A stretch of DNA of 64,000 nt, from positions 1 to 64,000 of the forward strand of contig JAJXZS010000034.1 of NCBI GenBank assembly GCA_021779955.1. Reading direction: 5' to 3'. The stretch is from Chloroflexota bacterium. Its GTDB lineage: Bacteria > Chloroflexota > Anaerolineae > Anaerolineales > Anaerolineaceae. Position numbers and translations under genes: made by a program. Each line of letters begins with the position of its first letter. Within the stretch, counting starts at the first letter, position 1. Shown here in pieces: positions 15,098 to 24,452 of this stretch. A model generated the notes under the pieces. It was not told where the DNA came from. It did not search any database and worked only from the letters and a program-made list of their open reading frames with translations.

Positions 15098-16540
15098 ATG
15101 CCAAAAACTTTGACGCAATACGTCTGCCAGCAATGCGGGCGAACTTCTCCAAGGCAACTGGGGCGCTGCCCACAATGCGGCGCATGGGACTCAATGGTCG
15201 AAGAGGTCATCCATGAAGAAAGTCCCTTCAAATCCTCTGCCGGTCGCGGGCTGAACGGGCGTTCAGCACCAAGGCGCATCTCCGAGATTTCGGGCGATGT
15301 CGAAGAACGCATTGAGCTGCCCATCGGTGAGTTCGCACGCGTGCTTGGAGGGGGAGTGGTGCCCGGCTCCATCGTCCTCGTCGGCGGCGACCCGGGTATC
15401 GGCAAGTCGACATTGCTGCTGCAAATGGCGCTGGAAATGGCATCTCCTGCCAAGAAGCTGCACGCTCCCTTGAAAGTGCTTTACGTTTCAGGCGAAGAAT
15501 CCGAGCGGCAGATCAAAATGCGGGCCTTACGCCTGAACCGATTGGGGGACGGGACAGAACCGAACTTTCCGGAAGACCTTTTCCTGCTCACTGAAACCAA
15601 CCTCGACATTATCCTCGAGCACTCCGCTGCTCTCAAGCCCGACCTGTTGATTGTCGATTCGATCCAGACCGTCTACCTGCCCGATATGAGTTCGACCGCC
15701 GGTTCGGTGAGCCAGGTGCGCGAATGCGCCAACCGCTTGCGCGAGCTGGCGAAGACAAGCGGGATGGCAGTGTTCCTGGTTGGACACGTGACCAAGGAAG
15801 GCGTCATCGCCGGGCCGCGTGTGCTCGAGCATATCGTAGATACCGTGCTCTATCTCGAGGGAGACCGCTTCCAGTCTTACCGGCTGCTGCGCTCGGTGAA
15901 GAACCGATTTGGCGCCACGGCTGAAGTGGGCGTCTTCGAAATGCGCGAGAAGGGCATGGTCGAGATCACCAATCCATCTGAAGCGTTCCTTGCGGAGAGG
16001 ATGGTCAATGCTCCGGGTTCGGCGATTGCAGTGACCATGGAAGGCACCCGTCCGCTGCTGGTCGAGATGCAGGGGCTGACCACACCGAGCAACCTGGGCA
16101 ACCCGCGCCGCACCCCGAACGGCGTCGACTTCAACCGCCTGCTGCTGATTACCGCCGTGCTGACCCGAAGACTGGGCATGCGCCTTGCGGAGCAGGATGT
16201 GTTCGTCAACGTGATCGGCGGCTTGCAGGTGGGCGAGCCGGCTGCCGATCTTTCGATCGCGGCCGCCATTGCTTCATCGGTGCGCGACGTACCTGTCAAG
16301 GCCGACACGGTACTGATCGGCGAGGTGGGGCTATCGGGTGAACTGCGTTGGGTGGGGCAGATGAACGCCCGTTTGCGCGAAGCCGCCAAGCTGGGCTTCA
16401 AGACTGCTGTGATCCCGCGCAGGGTCCGGCCCGGCGAACCTCTGCCTGAAGGTATTGTCACTAAAGAAGCGCGCTCGTTACGTGAAGCGCTGCATTTGGC
16501 ATTGTTGGATTCAAACGATAAAGTTGTTTCGCAGGACTAG
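15098..16540 (+). CDS. radA: DNA repair protein RadA (Sms)
   Basis: The 480-residue protein processes recombination intermediates in the cytoplasm. The N-terminal zinc finger is CxxC (10, 13) and CPQC (24, 27). A RecA-like core follows with Walker A GGDPGIGKST and the RadA-specific KNRFG motif (VKNRFGATAEVG). The C-terminal Lon-protease-like domain contains NVIGGLQVGEPAADLSIAAA. All family features are intact. It heads a plus-strand unit with the DUF6391 gene and holA. Confidence 0.96.
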   Translation: MPKTLTQYVCQQCGRTSPRQLGRCPQCGAWDSMVEEVIHEESPFKSSAGRGLNGRSAPRRISEISGDVEERIELPIGEFARVLGGGVVPGSIVLVGGDPGIGKSTLLLQMALEMASPAKKLHAPLKVLYVSGEESERQIKMRALRLNRLGDGTEPNFPEDLFLLTETNLDIILEHSAALKPDLLIVDSIQTVYLPDMSSTAGSVSQVRECANRLRELAKTSGMAVFLVGHVTKEGVIAGPRVLEHIVDTVLYLEGDRFQSYRLLRSVKNRFGATAEVGVFEMREKGMVEITNPSEAFLAERMVNAPGSAIAVTMEGTRPLLVEMQGLTTPSNLGNPRRTPNGVDFNRLLLITAVLTRRLGMRLAEQDVFVNVIGGLQVGEPAADLSIAAAIASSVRDVPVKADTVLIGEVGLSGELRWVGQMNARLREAAKLGFKTAVIPRRVRPGEPLPEGIVTKEARSLREALHLALLDSNDKVVSQD

Positions 16541-16556
16541 GCTCAGGAGGATTGTG

Positions 16557-17111
16557 ATGGAAAAGTCAACCAACCTGCTCAATTGGGGGCCGATCTCGCT
16601 CGTAAGGCGCAATCACGGGCTCGAGCACGCCACTTTGAACCTGCTTTCCGAACTCTATCCGCAGAAGCCATTTTCCGGTTATTCCGACACCAAAGGTTTC
16701 TGGGTGGTGGGGGATATCTCGACGGATGTGCTCTTCTCTGTGGTCAATCAGGCGATCGACCGGCTGCACAATGGCGAGAAGCGGCTTGCAGTGCACGCCA
16801 ACTGCGGCACGAACTATGTCACTTCAGGATTGATTGCAGGAACCCTGGCCTGGTTGGCAACGCTCGGGAATGCCAACAGCTTCCAGAAGAAGACGAACCG
16901 CTGGTCTTACCTGGTCGTGCTGGTCACGGGTGCTTTGATCGTTTCGCGACCGCTTGGCCCCAAGGTTCAAGAAAAGATCACCACCTCGGCCGATCTTCGC
17001 GACCTCACCGTGAGCCAGATCACACGCTATGAGCGGCAGGGGCCAACCCTGCATCGCATCCGCACGACTGTGCCACAACAACCTGCTCCGATCCAAAAAA
17101 GCGAGGAATGA
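16557..17111 (+). CDS. DUF6391 family protein
   Basis: The 184-residue protein opens with RRNHGLEHATLNLLSEL, the HxxEHAT signature of DUF6391 proteins. A central glycine- and cysteine-containing segment (HANCGTNYVTSGLIAGT) and one or two hydrophobic helices (SYLVVLVTGALIVSRPLG) follow. It is likely membrane-associated; the function is unknown. AGGAGG precedes ATG 16557. It ends three bases before holA begins. Confidence 0.72.
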   Translation: MEKSTNLLNWGPISLVRRNHGLEHATLNLLSELYPQKPFSGYSDTKGFWVVGDISTDVLFSVVNQAIDRLHNGEKRLAVHANCGTNYVTSGLIAGTLAWLATLGNANSFQKKTNRWSYLVVLVTGALIVSRPLGPKVQEKITTSADLRDLTVSQITRYERQGPTLHRIRTTVPQQPAPIQKSEE

Positions 17112-17114
17112 TCC

Positions 17115-18140
17115 TTGGATTCTCCCGCTGAAAAGAACATCCTGGTATTACACGGGGATGACTGGTTTTCGATTTCCCGCGAGGTAAAGCGCATAGTAGA
17201 GAAGCTCGGCTCGCCAGCCGAAGCCGAGATGAACAGCATGCGCCTGGACGGGAAGACGGCGAGCCTTGAAGACATCCACAATGCAGTCACCACGCTGCCC
17301 TTCTTTGGAAGCCAGCGAATGGTGATCCTGGACGGCATGCCGGCAAGGCTGGATAAAAACCGCCAGGAACGGTTCCTCAAGACGCTTGAGGGAATGCCTC
17401 CGTCCACCATTCTGGTTTTGCTTCTCGAAGACCATCGCCGATGGCGCAAGGATGGCGGTCAATGGCTGCAGAGCTGGGAAGTGCTGAACGAAGGTCACTG
17501 GCTGGTGCAGTGGATGGACCGCAAGTCAAATATTGCGGCGAAGGCTTTTCCGCTGCCCGATACCCGAGAGATGGACGCCTGGATCCAGAAAGAGGCGATA
17601 GAGCAGGGAGGAAGATTCGCGCCTGAGGCTGCGCACGAACTGAGCGAGTACCTGGGCAACGATACCAGTATTGCCAGCCAGGAAATCGCCAAATTACTGA
17701 TGTACGTCAACGGCAAGCGCCCGGTCAGCCGCGAAGATGTCGTGGCGCTGGTGTCGGACGCGGGAAGCAGCGACGTGTTCACCATGCTGGATGCTTCGCT
17801 CGAAGGGCGGACGAAAGAAGCCCAGGCGATGCTGCACCGCCTGCTTGACGATACGCCGCCTGAAGTGATCATGGGAGCGGTCGTGCATCGTTTCAGGCAA
17901 CTGATCCAGGTGCGCGAAGCGCTAGACATGGGCGACGATCTGCAGAAACTGGTTTCGCAGCACATCATTTTTGGCGGCAAGCAGGTAGAACGGATCAGCA
18001 ACCAGGCCAGGCGGTTTACGATGGCAAGGTTGAAACAGGTCTACCACCGCCTGCTTGATTTGGATATACAATCAAAGACAACGGCCATCGACCTGGGGGT
18101 CAACCTGGAGGTGCTGGTGGTCGAATTGTCTCACAGGTAA
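17115..18140 (+). CDS. holA: DNA polymerase III subunit delta
   Basis: The 341-residue protein is the clamp-loader delta subunit, which opens the beta clamp (dnaN lies 29 kb away). Seen: an N-terminal degenerate AAA part with LPFFGSQRMVIL (the LPFF clamp-contacting segment), helical lid region with NDTSIASQEIAKLLMYV, and C-terminal collar with RFRQLIQVRE and LDLDIQSKTT. Length is normal. The start is TTG 17115: GAGGA lies upstream, and the nearby ATG is out of frame. It is transcribed with radA and the DUF6391 gene. Confidence 0.93.
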   Translation: MDSPAEKNILVLHGDDWFSISREVKRIVEKLGSPAEAEMNSMRLDGKTASLEDIHNAVTTLPFFGSQRMVILDGMPARLDKNRQERFLKTLEGMPPSTILVLLLEDHRRWRKDGGQWLQSWEVLNEGHWLVQWMDRKSNIAAKAFPLPDTREMDAWIQKEAIEQGGRFAPEAAHELSEYLGNDTSIASQEIAKLLMYVNGKRPVSREDVVALVSDAGSSDVFTMLDASLEGRTKEAQAMLHRLLDDTPPEVIMGAVVHRFRQLIQVREALDMGDDLQKLVSQHIIFGGKQVERISNQARRFTMARLKQVYHRLLDLDIQSKTTAIDLGVNLEVLVVELSHR

Positions 18141-18152
18141 TACTGAACAATA

Positions 18153-18180
18153 AAAACCCCGAAATCTTGCTGATTTCGGG
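18153..18180 (-). terminator. Terminator between holA and galE (convergent)
   Basis: A perfect 9-bp stem CCCGAAATC/GATTTCGGG (18158-18166 with 18172-18180). On the minus strand GGTTTTTA follows, an efficient T-run for galE. On the plus strand ATTCTCTTT follows, so it may also stop holA transcripts. Confidence 0.85.
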
Positions 18181-18193
18181 ATTCTCTTTGCTG

Positions 18194-19204
18194 TCAGTAC
18201 TTCAATATCTTCTGGCGAACTTCCCCCCACTTGAGCGCGTCAGAGATGCCCTGCTCGATGGACATTTCGGCTTCCCAACCGAGCAGACGGCCGGCGGTGT
18301 CTGCATTGCAATAGGAGCCGGCAACGTCACCTGGGCGCGGGTCGGTCTCGACCTTGTTGATGGTTTTGCCATAAACTTTTTCGAATGCGGCGACCATCTC
18401 GCGCACGGTCACACCCCTGCCTGTGCCGAGGTTGATGACCAGGTAGTTGTCCGCAGGGTTGCCGGCGCGTTCGAAAACTTCATCGAACCGGGTCACGGCG
18501 TTGACGTGCGCCCGCGCCAGGTCCCAGACGTGAATGTAGTCGCGGATGCCCGTGCCGTCACGGGTGGGCCAGTGCGTGCCCGTGATCTGGAAGACGGGAA
18601 GTCTGCCCTGAGCGGTATCCACGAGCTTGCCGACGATGTGGGTGGGGTGTTCGACGTGAATGCCGCTGCGCATCTTGGGATCGGCGCCGATGGGGTTGAA
18701 ATAGCGGAGGGCAATGCCCTTCATGCCATAGCCGGCGCAAAAGTCCCTGAGGATCCATTCCATCATGAACTTAGTGCGTGCATAAGGGCTGGATGGATTC
18801 AGCGGCGATTGCTCGGTGACCATGAACCCGGGGACAACATCGTAGAGGGCGGCAGAAGAACTGAAGACCAGACGTTTGCAGCCGTTTTCAATCAGGTTGT
18901 GAAAAAATTCAATGGATTTCGAGACGTTATCCTGGTAATACTCGTACGGCCGGGTAACCGATTCTGGAACGACGATCAAGGCTGCGCAGTGGACGACTGC
19001 CTGAATATCCGGGTGGTCGTGAAAGATGCGTTTGAGGGCAGCGGCGTCTGCGATATCGGCTTTGTAGAAGATCCGCCCGCGGGTGAATTCTTCACGGCCT
19101 GTGATCAGCGAATCCATGACGATGGGGGTGTGCCCCGCTTCATCGAGCGCGGAACAGATCGTGCTGCCGATGTAACCTGCCCCGCCTGTGATTAGATATT
19201 TCAT
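18194..19204 (-). CDS. galE: UDP-glucose 4-epimerase
   Basis: The 336-residue SDR-fold epimerase interconverts UDP-glucose and UDP-galactose for cell-surface glycans. The NAD loop is TGGAGYIGS at residues 6-14. The catalytic Ser region is FSSSAALYD, and YARTK supplies the Tyr-x-x-x-Lys pair. The substrate segment ALRYFNPIGADP is typical of GalE. Length fits. An ATTATTTC-N2-GAAATAAT palindrome lies 37-54 bp upstream of the start, possibly an operator. No other sugar genes adjoin. Confidence 0.93.
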   Translation of the reverse strand: MKYLITGGAGYIGSTICSALDEAGHTPIVMDSLITGREEFTRGRIFYKADIADAAALKRIFHDHPDIQAVVHCAALIVVPESVTRPYEYYQDNVSKSIEFFHNLIENGCKRLVFSSSAALYDVVPGFMVTEQSPLNPSSPYARTKFMMEWILRDFCAGYGMKGIALRYFNPIGADPKMRSGIHVEHPTHIVGKLVDTAQGRLPVFQITGTHWPTRDGTGIRDYIHVWDLARAHVNAVTRFDEVFERAGNPADNYLVINLGTGRGVTVREMVAAFEKVYGKTINKVETDPRPGDVAGSYCNADTAGRLLGWEAEMSIEQGISDALKWGEVRQKILKY

Positions 19205-19240
19205 GATTCCTCGCTAAAAATTGAATTGGATGCGGCGTTA

Positions 19241-19258
19241 ATTATTTCCAGAAATAAT
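19241..19258. promoter_or_regulatory. ATTATTTC-N2-GAAATAAT palindrome upstream of galE
   Basis: Perfect 8-bp arms around CA. The same palindrome recurs with small changes at 46903-46920, 49787-49804, 49906-49921 and 54217-54236, always outside genes. Confidence 0.5.
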
Positions 19259-19266
19259 CGTCTGAA

Positions 19267-19722
19267 TCAAACCAAAAAGGGAACAACTATGCCTACGACC
19301 ATGAAAACGATGCCAAGGATGAGGAAAACGGTGCCTCCGCGGGCCTTATTTTCGAGCACCGAATCTGCCGGTTTTTCGGGATTGTAATATACCGTTACGG
19401 CGGTTCCAACCGGGTAGGCGGCAAGCACCTTTTGGGCAGAAGCATAGTCTGAGCCCATGGCGCCGAAGGCGATGCGGCGCCCGCTAATGGGCGATCCCAT
19501 GATAGTATAGGTGTATTCGACTTTCGGCTCATAGGTCGTGCTGCTGGCTCCGTCACTGTCTGTGGAAGTGCTTGTGTGAATGACGCTGGAGATGATCTGA
19601 CCGGATGCCGTAGGCCATTGCAGCGAAGCAGCAGCCCTGCGCTTGGATATGAAGCCGACCAGACCGAAGATCAAGCCGAACACGAACAGGAAAATGCCGA
19701 TAAAGATCGGGATATTGCCCAA
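19267..19722 (-). CDS. DUF3592 membrane protein
   Basis: The 151-residue protein has an N-terminal membrane helix (GIFLFVFGLIFGLVGFI) and a beta-rich domain with WPTASGQIISSVI and YNPEKPADSVLE. The C-terminal helix is TVFLILGIVFMVVGIVV. That order and the YYNPxxP motif are diagnostic of DUF3592. The function is unknown. The best start is TTG 19722, preceded by GAGGAGG; no ATG is suitably placed. Confidence 0.85.
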   Translation of the reverse strand: MGNIPIFIGIFLFVFGLIFGLVGFISKRRAAASLQWPTASGQIISSVIHTSTSTDSDGASSTTYEPKVEYTYTIMGSPISGRRIAFGAMGSDYASAQKVLAAYPVGTAVTVYYNPEKPADSVLENKARGGTVFLILGIVFMVVGIVVPFLV

Positions 19723-19938
19723 GGTTTCCTCCTCAATCGCAAGCGGGAGTGGCGAGTTGCCAGGGGGATGTGCTGTACATACGAACAATTATACTCAGGA
19801 TTGATAGGCAGATATGGTGAAGGGAATCAGGAGAACGACAAACGTGAGGGCCAAGCTTCGGAAATGTGAACAGGTCGCTCAACGCCATGTTTCGTATCCG
19901 ATGCTTCGCGTTTTATATGACCTAGAATAGCCGCATAC

Positions 19939-19990
19939 GGGCAGGTCTCGGCGGTCGTTGACTACAATTCTTTTCCGTGCAGACCTGCCC
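19939..19990. repeat. Inverted repeat downstream of comEC
   Basis: GGGCAGGTCT (19939-19948) and AGACCTGCCC (19981-19990) are perfect 10-bp arms 32 bp apart. It lies 4 bp past the comEC stop and may act as its terminator, although no T-run follows. It could also be a dispersed palindromic element. Confidence 0.5.
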
Positions 19991-19994
19991 TTAC

Positions 19995-22286
19995 TTAATG
20001 GCTAGATAGCTTATACGCCTGTCCATCGGAGACAAGCGAGAGCACAGTTTTGCCGGGTAGACTGGTCCATGATAAATCGGGGGGAAGCGAATTGTCCTGC
20101 CAGAAGATGAGCCCGGCTTGCCAGCGGTTCCACCAGGCGGGAGGGACGAGGGTGAGGTCGGCAGGCGTCAATAGGATGGCTGTTAAACCGGAAGTGAACC
20201 GCGGGTCTACCTGGCGAAGCACAGCAGGGTCGATGCCACCCGGAACGAGAATGCGGCATTTCTGATAATCTAAAAGTAGAGCTGCACCTGATGGATTTGC
20301 TGCCAGCACTCGGAGAGCAGTTTTTCCACCAAACATGATCACATCGCCGGTCTGCAATTCTGCCTGGCTGATCGAAGCATCAAGCGTTACAGGTGAAGTA
20401 TTCTCCAGGGGGATCAGAACAGATTGCGCGAGCATTACCTGGCCGACAGGAAGCTGCTCATTGAACACAGCCACATTTTTTGCCGCCTCGCGCTCTGTAA
20501 GCAGTATGGCATCCAATCGATGATCCAAAGGCGACATCGAACGGCTGATCGCATAAGTGAGTTCATCGATACTACCCTGCGGATCGATGGCCACCTTCCG
20601 CCCTTCAGGAGAAGTGATCATCAAATCGACAGCGGTACCCGCACGAATCAAATCGACGTGCAGTTTGCCGTCAGGACGTTGAAGCACACCGGTCCATATC
20701 GTGAGGATTGCTGCGAGTAAGCCTATACACAGATAGGCAAAAGAGATGCGGCTGATGATGGTTTTCAACCTGTCGCGAACGGCGAAGAGCACAAATCCTG
20801 TGGCGCAAAGGACGCCGATGCCAAGTCCAAGGCGGGGGTCGATGGACACTGCGCCGGGAGCGATGCGGGAGATCCATTCCACCATGCGATTCGTGTAAGC
20901 CAACAATGGCCAGGCGAAGAACGCCAACGCATTCCCCAAAGGCTGAAAGAGCATTCCGCCGAGGGCTGCCGCTCCTCCCAACACCAAAACGGCGGGCTGA
21001 ACTGGAAGAACCAGCGGATTTGCGAATAGAGAAGAAAGCGAAATCCTGCCAAATTGGATGGCGATAATGGGCAATGTGGCGACCTGGGCAGCCAGGGTGA
21101 GGAGAAAGTAGTCCGTCAATGGGGCGGTAAAACGTTCGACGTGCTCCTCGGGGACGAAACGTCCCACCCATCCTTCGGCCCAGTTTTGGAGCGGTGTGCC
21201 AAACATGACCAGGCCAGCGGTTGCCGCGAAACTGAGCTGAAAGCTGGTATCCCAAATCAGCTGCGGGTCGAAGGCGCACATGAGAAGCGCGCTAAAGCAG
21301 AGTGCACCGATGCCCTGGTTGGGGCGTCCGATCAACCTGCCACCCATGGCAAAAACGGCCATGACTGCCGCGCGCACAACCGAAGGCGAGCCGCCAACCA
21401 TGATCGAGTAGAGAATCAGACCGACGCCGGTAAATACAGACGCGAGGTATGGGTTTACAGCCCGCGAGCTGAGCGCCATGAAGATGGCAGCAATGACAGC
21501 CATGTTGAACCCTGAAATGGCGATGATATGCGCCGTCCCTGTGTCGCGGTATGCCTGGGCAAGAGGTTCTGGCAGATCGTTATCCAGGCCGAGCAGGATC
21601 CCTGCCAGCAGTCCGGATTCGGGCTGGGGGAAGAGCTGAAAGATCCTGGAGCGGGCGCACTGGCGCAAGTTCTCGAGCCAGAGGTGAATTGGGCTGACGG
21701 GGTGGCTGCCGATACGTTGGACCGAACCCGGGAAATAGATGACCGAGTAGATCCCTTTATGGGAGAGGTAATCGCGGTATGAAAAGTCAAGATTGGAGGA
21801 GGGTGTACGAGGAGCCGCCTCGAAGCGCAGGATATCGCCCATCCCGAACGACGACGCTGGAGGCAGTTTGACCAGGGCTTCTCCATCGATCAGGCGATCG
21901 AACGGCTTTTCCTCAACCGGAAGCGTTACGGCTGCTTCCAGAAAATTCACCCGCAAATAGACTCCAGACTCGCGAACGTCCGGCGGTTCAGTTATCCAAC
22001 CTGTGAGGGTGAACGTTCCGAGGTCGTTGTACCCGGCGAGCGTGGTTGTGTCGATCACCGGGCGGTTGAGAGTAAATCGAAGCCCGCCCAGGGCAAGGAA
22101 CGCCAGCACAAGCGCAGGGGGCACGCTGGTAAAGCGTTTCCACCAAAGGCGATGCTTGAACAAGTCGAAAGTGAGCCACGCGATCGACACAGAGGCAAGA
22201 AATGGGAATATCAGCCCAATTTGGGGGAGATACCTGCCGAAGAGGATGCCGGCGATGAACGCGATGGAAACGGCGATGAGCAGCAA
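19995..22286 (-). CDS. comEC: ComEC/Rec2-type DNA-uptake channel with degenerate C-terminal nuclease-like domain
   Basis: The 763-residue protein should form the inner-membrane channel for transforming DNA. Order: N-terminal helices and the DUF4131/OB region (about 1-200), the competence domain with DTGTAHIIAISGFNMAVIAA and SVVRAAVMAVFAMGGRLIGR (about 230-490), and a C-terminal metallo-beta-lactamase-like part (about 530-763). In that last domain the HxHxDH metal motif is absent: LDAILLTEREAAKN stands where it is expected. It is therefore unlikely to cut DNA. The TTG start at 22286 follows AGGTG. The gene is the last of a minus-strand run from plsC. Confidence 0.88.
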   Translation of the reverse strand: MLLIAVSIAFIAGILFGRYLPQIGLIFPFLASVSIAWLTFDLFKHRLWWKRFTSVPPALVLAFLALGGLRFTLNRPVIDTTTLAGYNDLGTFTLTGWITEPPDVRESGVYLRVNFLEAAVTLPVEEKPFDRLIDGEALVKLPPASSFGMGDILRFEAAPRTPSSNLDFSYRDYLSHKGIYSVIYFPGSVQRIGSHPVSPIHLWLENLRQCARSRIFQLFPQPESGLLAGILLGLDNDLPEPLAQAYRDTGTAHIIAISGFNMAVIAAIFMALSSRAVNPYLASVFTGVGLILYSIMVGGSPSVVRAAVMAVFAMGGRLIGRPNQGIGALCFSALLMCAFDPQLIWDTSFQLSFAATAGLVMFGTPLQNWAEGWVGRFVPEEHVERFTAPLTDYFLLTLAAQVATLPIIAIQFGRISLSSLFANPLVLPVQPAVLVLGGAAALGGMLFQPLGNALAFFAWPLLAYTNRMVEWISRIAPGAVSIDPRLGLGIGVLCATGFVLFAVRDRLKTIISRISFAYLCIGLLAAILTIWTGVLQRPDGKLHVDLIRAGTAVDLMITSPEGRKVAIDPQGSIDELTYAISRSMSPLDHRLDAILLTEREAAKNVAVFNEQLPVGQVMLAQSVLIPLENTSPVTLDASISQAELQTGDVIMFGGKTALRVLAANPSGAALLLDYQKCRILVPGGIDPAVLRQVDPRFTSGLTAILLTPADLTLVPPAWWNRWQAGLIFWQDNSLPPDLSWTSLPGKTVLSLVSDGQAYKLSSH

Positions 22287-22307
22287 AGTGCACCTGTGAT
22301 GCAGCGA

Positions 22308-22922
22308 TTATTTCAGGCGGATTGGCAAGAACATGGATGTTCTACTGCGGTAATCCTCATATGAAGCGCCAAACTGTTCGATCAACTTTCTTTCTTCCAG
22401 GTGCGCACCAATGATCATGTACGCGGTGGCTGCGATGGCAAACGCCAGCAGGTTCCACGACATGATTGGAAACAGCCAGATGAAGATGAACACGCAATCG
22501 TAAATGGGGTGACGCACCCAGCGGTACAACCCGGTTGTCGCAAGCTCGGGCTTCTGCGAAGGGGATGAGCCGGGGTTCTGGCTGCCGGTGAAAGGCAGGC
22601 TTAAGTCGAACCGGCGGCTGATTTCCCTGAAAGCGGCCACCGCTCCCGCGAGCGATGCAATCTGTACGGCAAGGGTGAAGAACAGCCACGGTGTTGGAAT
22701 GCGGTAGATCGCTGCGTCTGGAAGCGCTGCCACCAGGAACAGATAAGCGGATGTGGTCACAATGGCAATCAGGATGTAATAAAACCGGTAGCGCTCGCGC
22801 ATTGCCACGCCAAAAATCCGCTCGGCCCCTTTCTTTGCCGTGTTGGAAGCCAGAAAGGAATGGACCGAGCCAAAAACTGCGCCAGCAATGAGAATCCAGA
22901 AGAAACCGGTTGAGCCAGGCAT
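22308..22922 (-). CDS. Membrane methyltransferase, PEMT/ICMT/NnrU type
   Basis: The 204-residue integral membrane protein has five or so helices and the C-terminal methyltransferase signature: TTGLYRWVRHPIYDC, then EERKLIEQFGASYEDYRS. In this superfamily (phospholipid N-methyltransferases, isoprenylcysteine carboxyl methyltransferases, NnrU) the RHPxY and EE residues bind SAM. The substrate is unknown; neighbours acting on lipids and envelope sugars suggest a lipid or membrane target. It starts 45 bp after the MBOAT gene and 21 bp before comEC. Confidence 0.8.
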   Translation of the reverse strand: MPGSTGFFWILIAGAVFGSVHSFLASNTAKKGAERIFGVAMRERYRFYYILIAIVTTSAYLFLVAALPDAAIYRIPTPWLFFTLAVQIASLAGAVAAFREISRRFDLSLPFTGSQNPGSSPSQKPELATTGLYRWVRHPIYDCVFIFIWLFPIMSWNLLAFAIAATAYMIIGAHLEERKLIEQFGASYEDYRSRTSMFLPIRLK

Positions 22923-22967
22923 ATCGTCCCCAGCAACCAGTATAGCTTAAATCACCAAATACGAATT

Positions 22968-24452
22968 TTAGAAACCCTGGTAAACGAAGGGAACTACCTG
23001 GTCGGAGAAGGCAGCCAACAGAGCAGCGGCGGCCAGTACAATCGTAAATCCGATGATCGCAACCCTGGGCCAGGTGAGGATGAAGTCGTCGCGTTTGGCT
23101 TTGTTCTGAAGGATGTCGAGCAAAACGGCGAAAATCAACACAGCAATCAGGATGGGGCTGGGCAGGTGGAATTGGGACCAAGCAGCGGATGGCAATTTGC
23201 CATCCAAGAAGTCGAGCAGCGCATATTTGTCAGGTTTTACCCAAATCAAAAGCCCTTTCCAGTATTGAAAAGCGATGTCGAGGGGCATGCGGAAGGGGAC
23301 CCAGGCCAGGACCGCAAGCGAAAAAGTAGTCATGGTCGCCAATGACTGCCTCCAGGCAGGCTGATCTTTGACAGGAACGGCGTTCTTTCGCAAGGAGAAG
23401 AGACGCTCAACCACCTGGTAAGTGCCATGCAGGCCGCCCCAGAAGATGAGATTCCAGGCCAATCCGTGCCATGCGCCGCTGACGAGCATGGTCACAATAG
23501 GGGGCACAACCAGGTTGATCCAGTGGGTCGAAGGCTTGAAATGCTTGAGGAGGTAGCGCGCCAGAGGGAAGAATATGTAGTCGCGCAGCCAGTTCGACAG
23601 GCTGATATGCCAGCGGCTCCAGAACTCGGTGAAGTTGCGTGAAAGATAAGGCAGGTTGAAGTTTGGGCTGAGCTCGATGCCAAACCACAAACTCACTGCG
23701 CGGACGATGCTCGTATATCCGGCAAAGTCGTTGTACAGGGCAAAGGCATACGCCAGCAAGTAGAATAACAACTCTTGACCTGAAAAAGTCAGGGGAGCGG
23801 TGAATGCAGCGGGCGGGATCAGATTGAAGAGCGGATCGGCGATGACGAGCTTTCTGAACAGGCCGATCAGAAGCAGCGCAATGCTGCGTTCGAAAAGCGC
23901 GGTATCCAGCGGAAGAGGGTTCTCCAGGCGGGGCAGGAACTTGCGCGCACGTTCGATGGGGCCAGACAGCAGTTTCGGAAAGTAAAGCAGGTAGACTGCG
24001 AACTTGATGAAATCTGTTTCGGCTTGCATGCGATTATTCTTGACGTCCAAAAGGTAGGAGATCGCCTGGACCATGAGAAACGAAAGACCAATGGGAATCA
24101 GGATAACCAGGGCGCTATTTTCAGAGAGCCATCCGAGCGCAGCAAGCCATTTGGATAATGCGCCGAGATAAAAATCGTTGTACTTGAGGAAGAAGATAAA
24201 GGCAACATTGATCCCGATCCCCGCAGTGGTCCAACGGGAGGCTGCTGAGGTGCCGGGAATGATCTTGCGCCCGAGAAAATAGTTTACAGAAGCAAAAGCG
24301 AGCAATACGAAGACGAATTGCCAGGACCACGTAGCTACGAAGCCCACCGAGAGGCTGAGCAGCCATAAATTCTTCCATTTTCCGGGCAGACGGCGATAGA
24401 TAAGGGCTGCCAGGAAGGTTGCTGCAAAGAAAATGAGCGAAGTCACGTTCAT
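22968..24452 (-). CDS. MBOAT-family membrane O-acyltransferase (AlgI-like)
   Basis: The 494-residue polytopic protein moves acyl groups across or at the membrane. Features of the AlgI/DltB branch: KLLSGPIERARKFLP, NDFAGYTSIVRAVSLWFGIE, NLPYLSRNFTEFWSRWHISL, and the conserved histidine in SGAWHGLAWNLIFWGGLHG. Membrane helices run throughout. Start 24452 overlaps the upstream gene's stop as ATGA, so translation is coupled. The upstream partner has an SGNH-like fold, as AlgJ/AlgX and DltD do, pointing to O-acetylation of a surface polymer. Confidence 0.92.
   Translation of the reverse strand: MNVTSLIFFAATFLAALIYRRLPGKWKNLWLLSLSVGFVATWSWQFVFVLLAFASVNYFLGRKIIPGTSAASRWTTAGIGINVAFIFFLKYNDFYLGALSKWLAALGWLSENSALVILIPIGLSFLMVQAISYLLDVKNNRMQAETDFIKFAVYLLYFPKLLSGPIERARKFLPRLENPLPLDTALFERSIALLLIGLFRKLVIADPLFNLIPPAAFTAPLTFSGQELLFYLLAYAFALYNDFAGYTSIVRAVSLWFGIELSPNFNLPYLSRNFTEFWSRWHISLSNWLRDYIFFPLARYLLKHFKPSTHWINLVVPPIVTMLVSGAWHGLAWNLIFWGGLHGTYQVVERLFSLRKNAVPVKDQPAWRQSLATMTTFSLAVLAWVPFRMPLDIAFQYWKGLLIWVKPDKYALLDFLDGKLPSAAWSQFHLPSPILIAVLIFAVLLDILQNKAKRDDFILTWPRVAIIGFTIVLAAAALLAAFSDQVVPFVYQGF

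Noticed and set aside
18167-19195. Long plus-strand open frame opposite galE (342 codons)
   Set aside because: It is the antisense shadow of galE, which has all epimerase motifs; the antisense translation resembles nothing and has no ribosome site.
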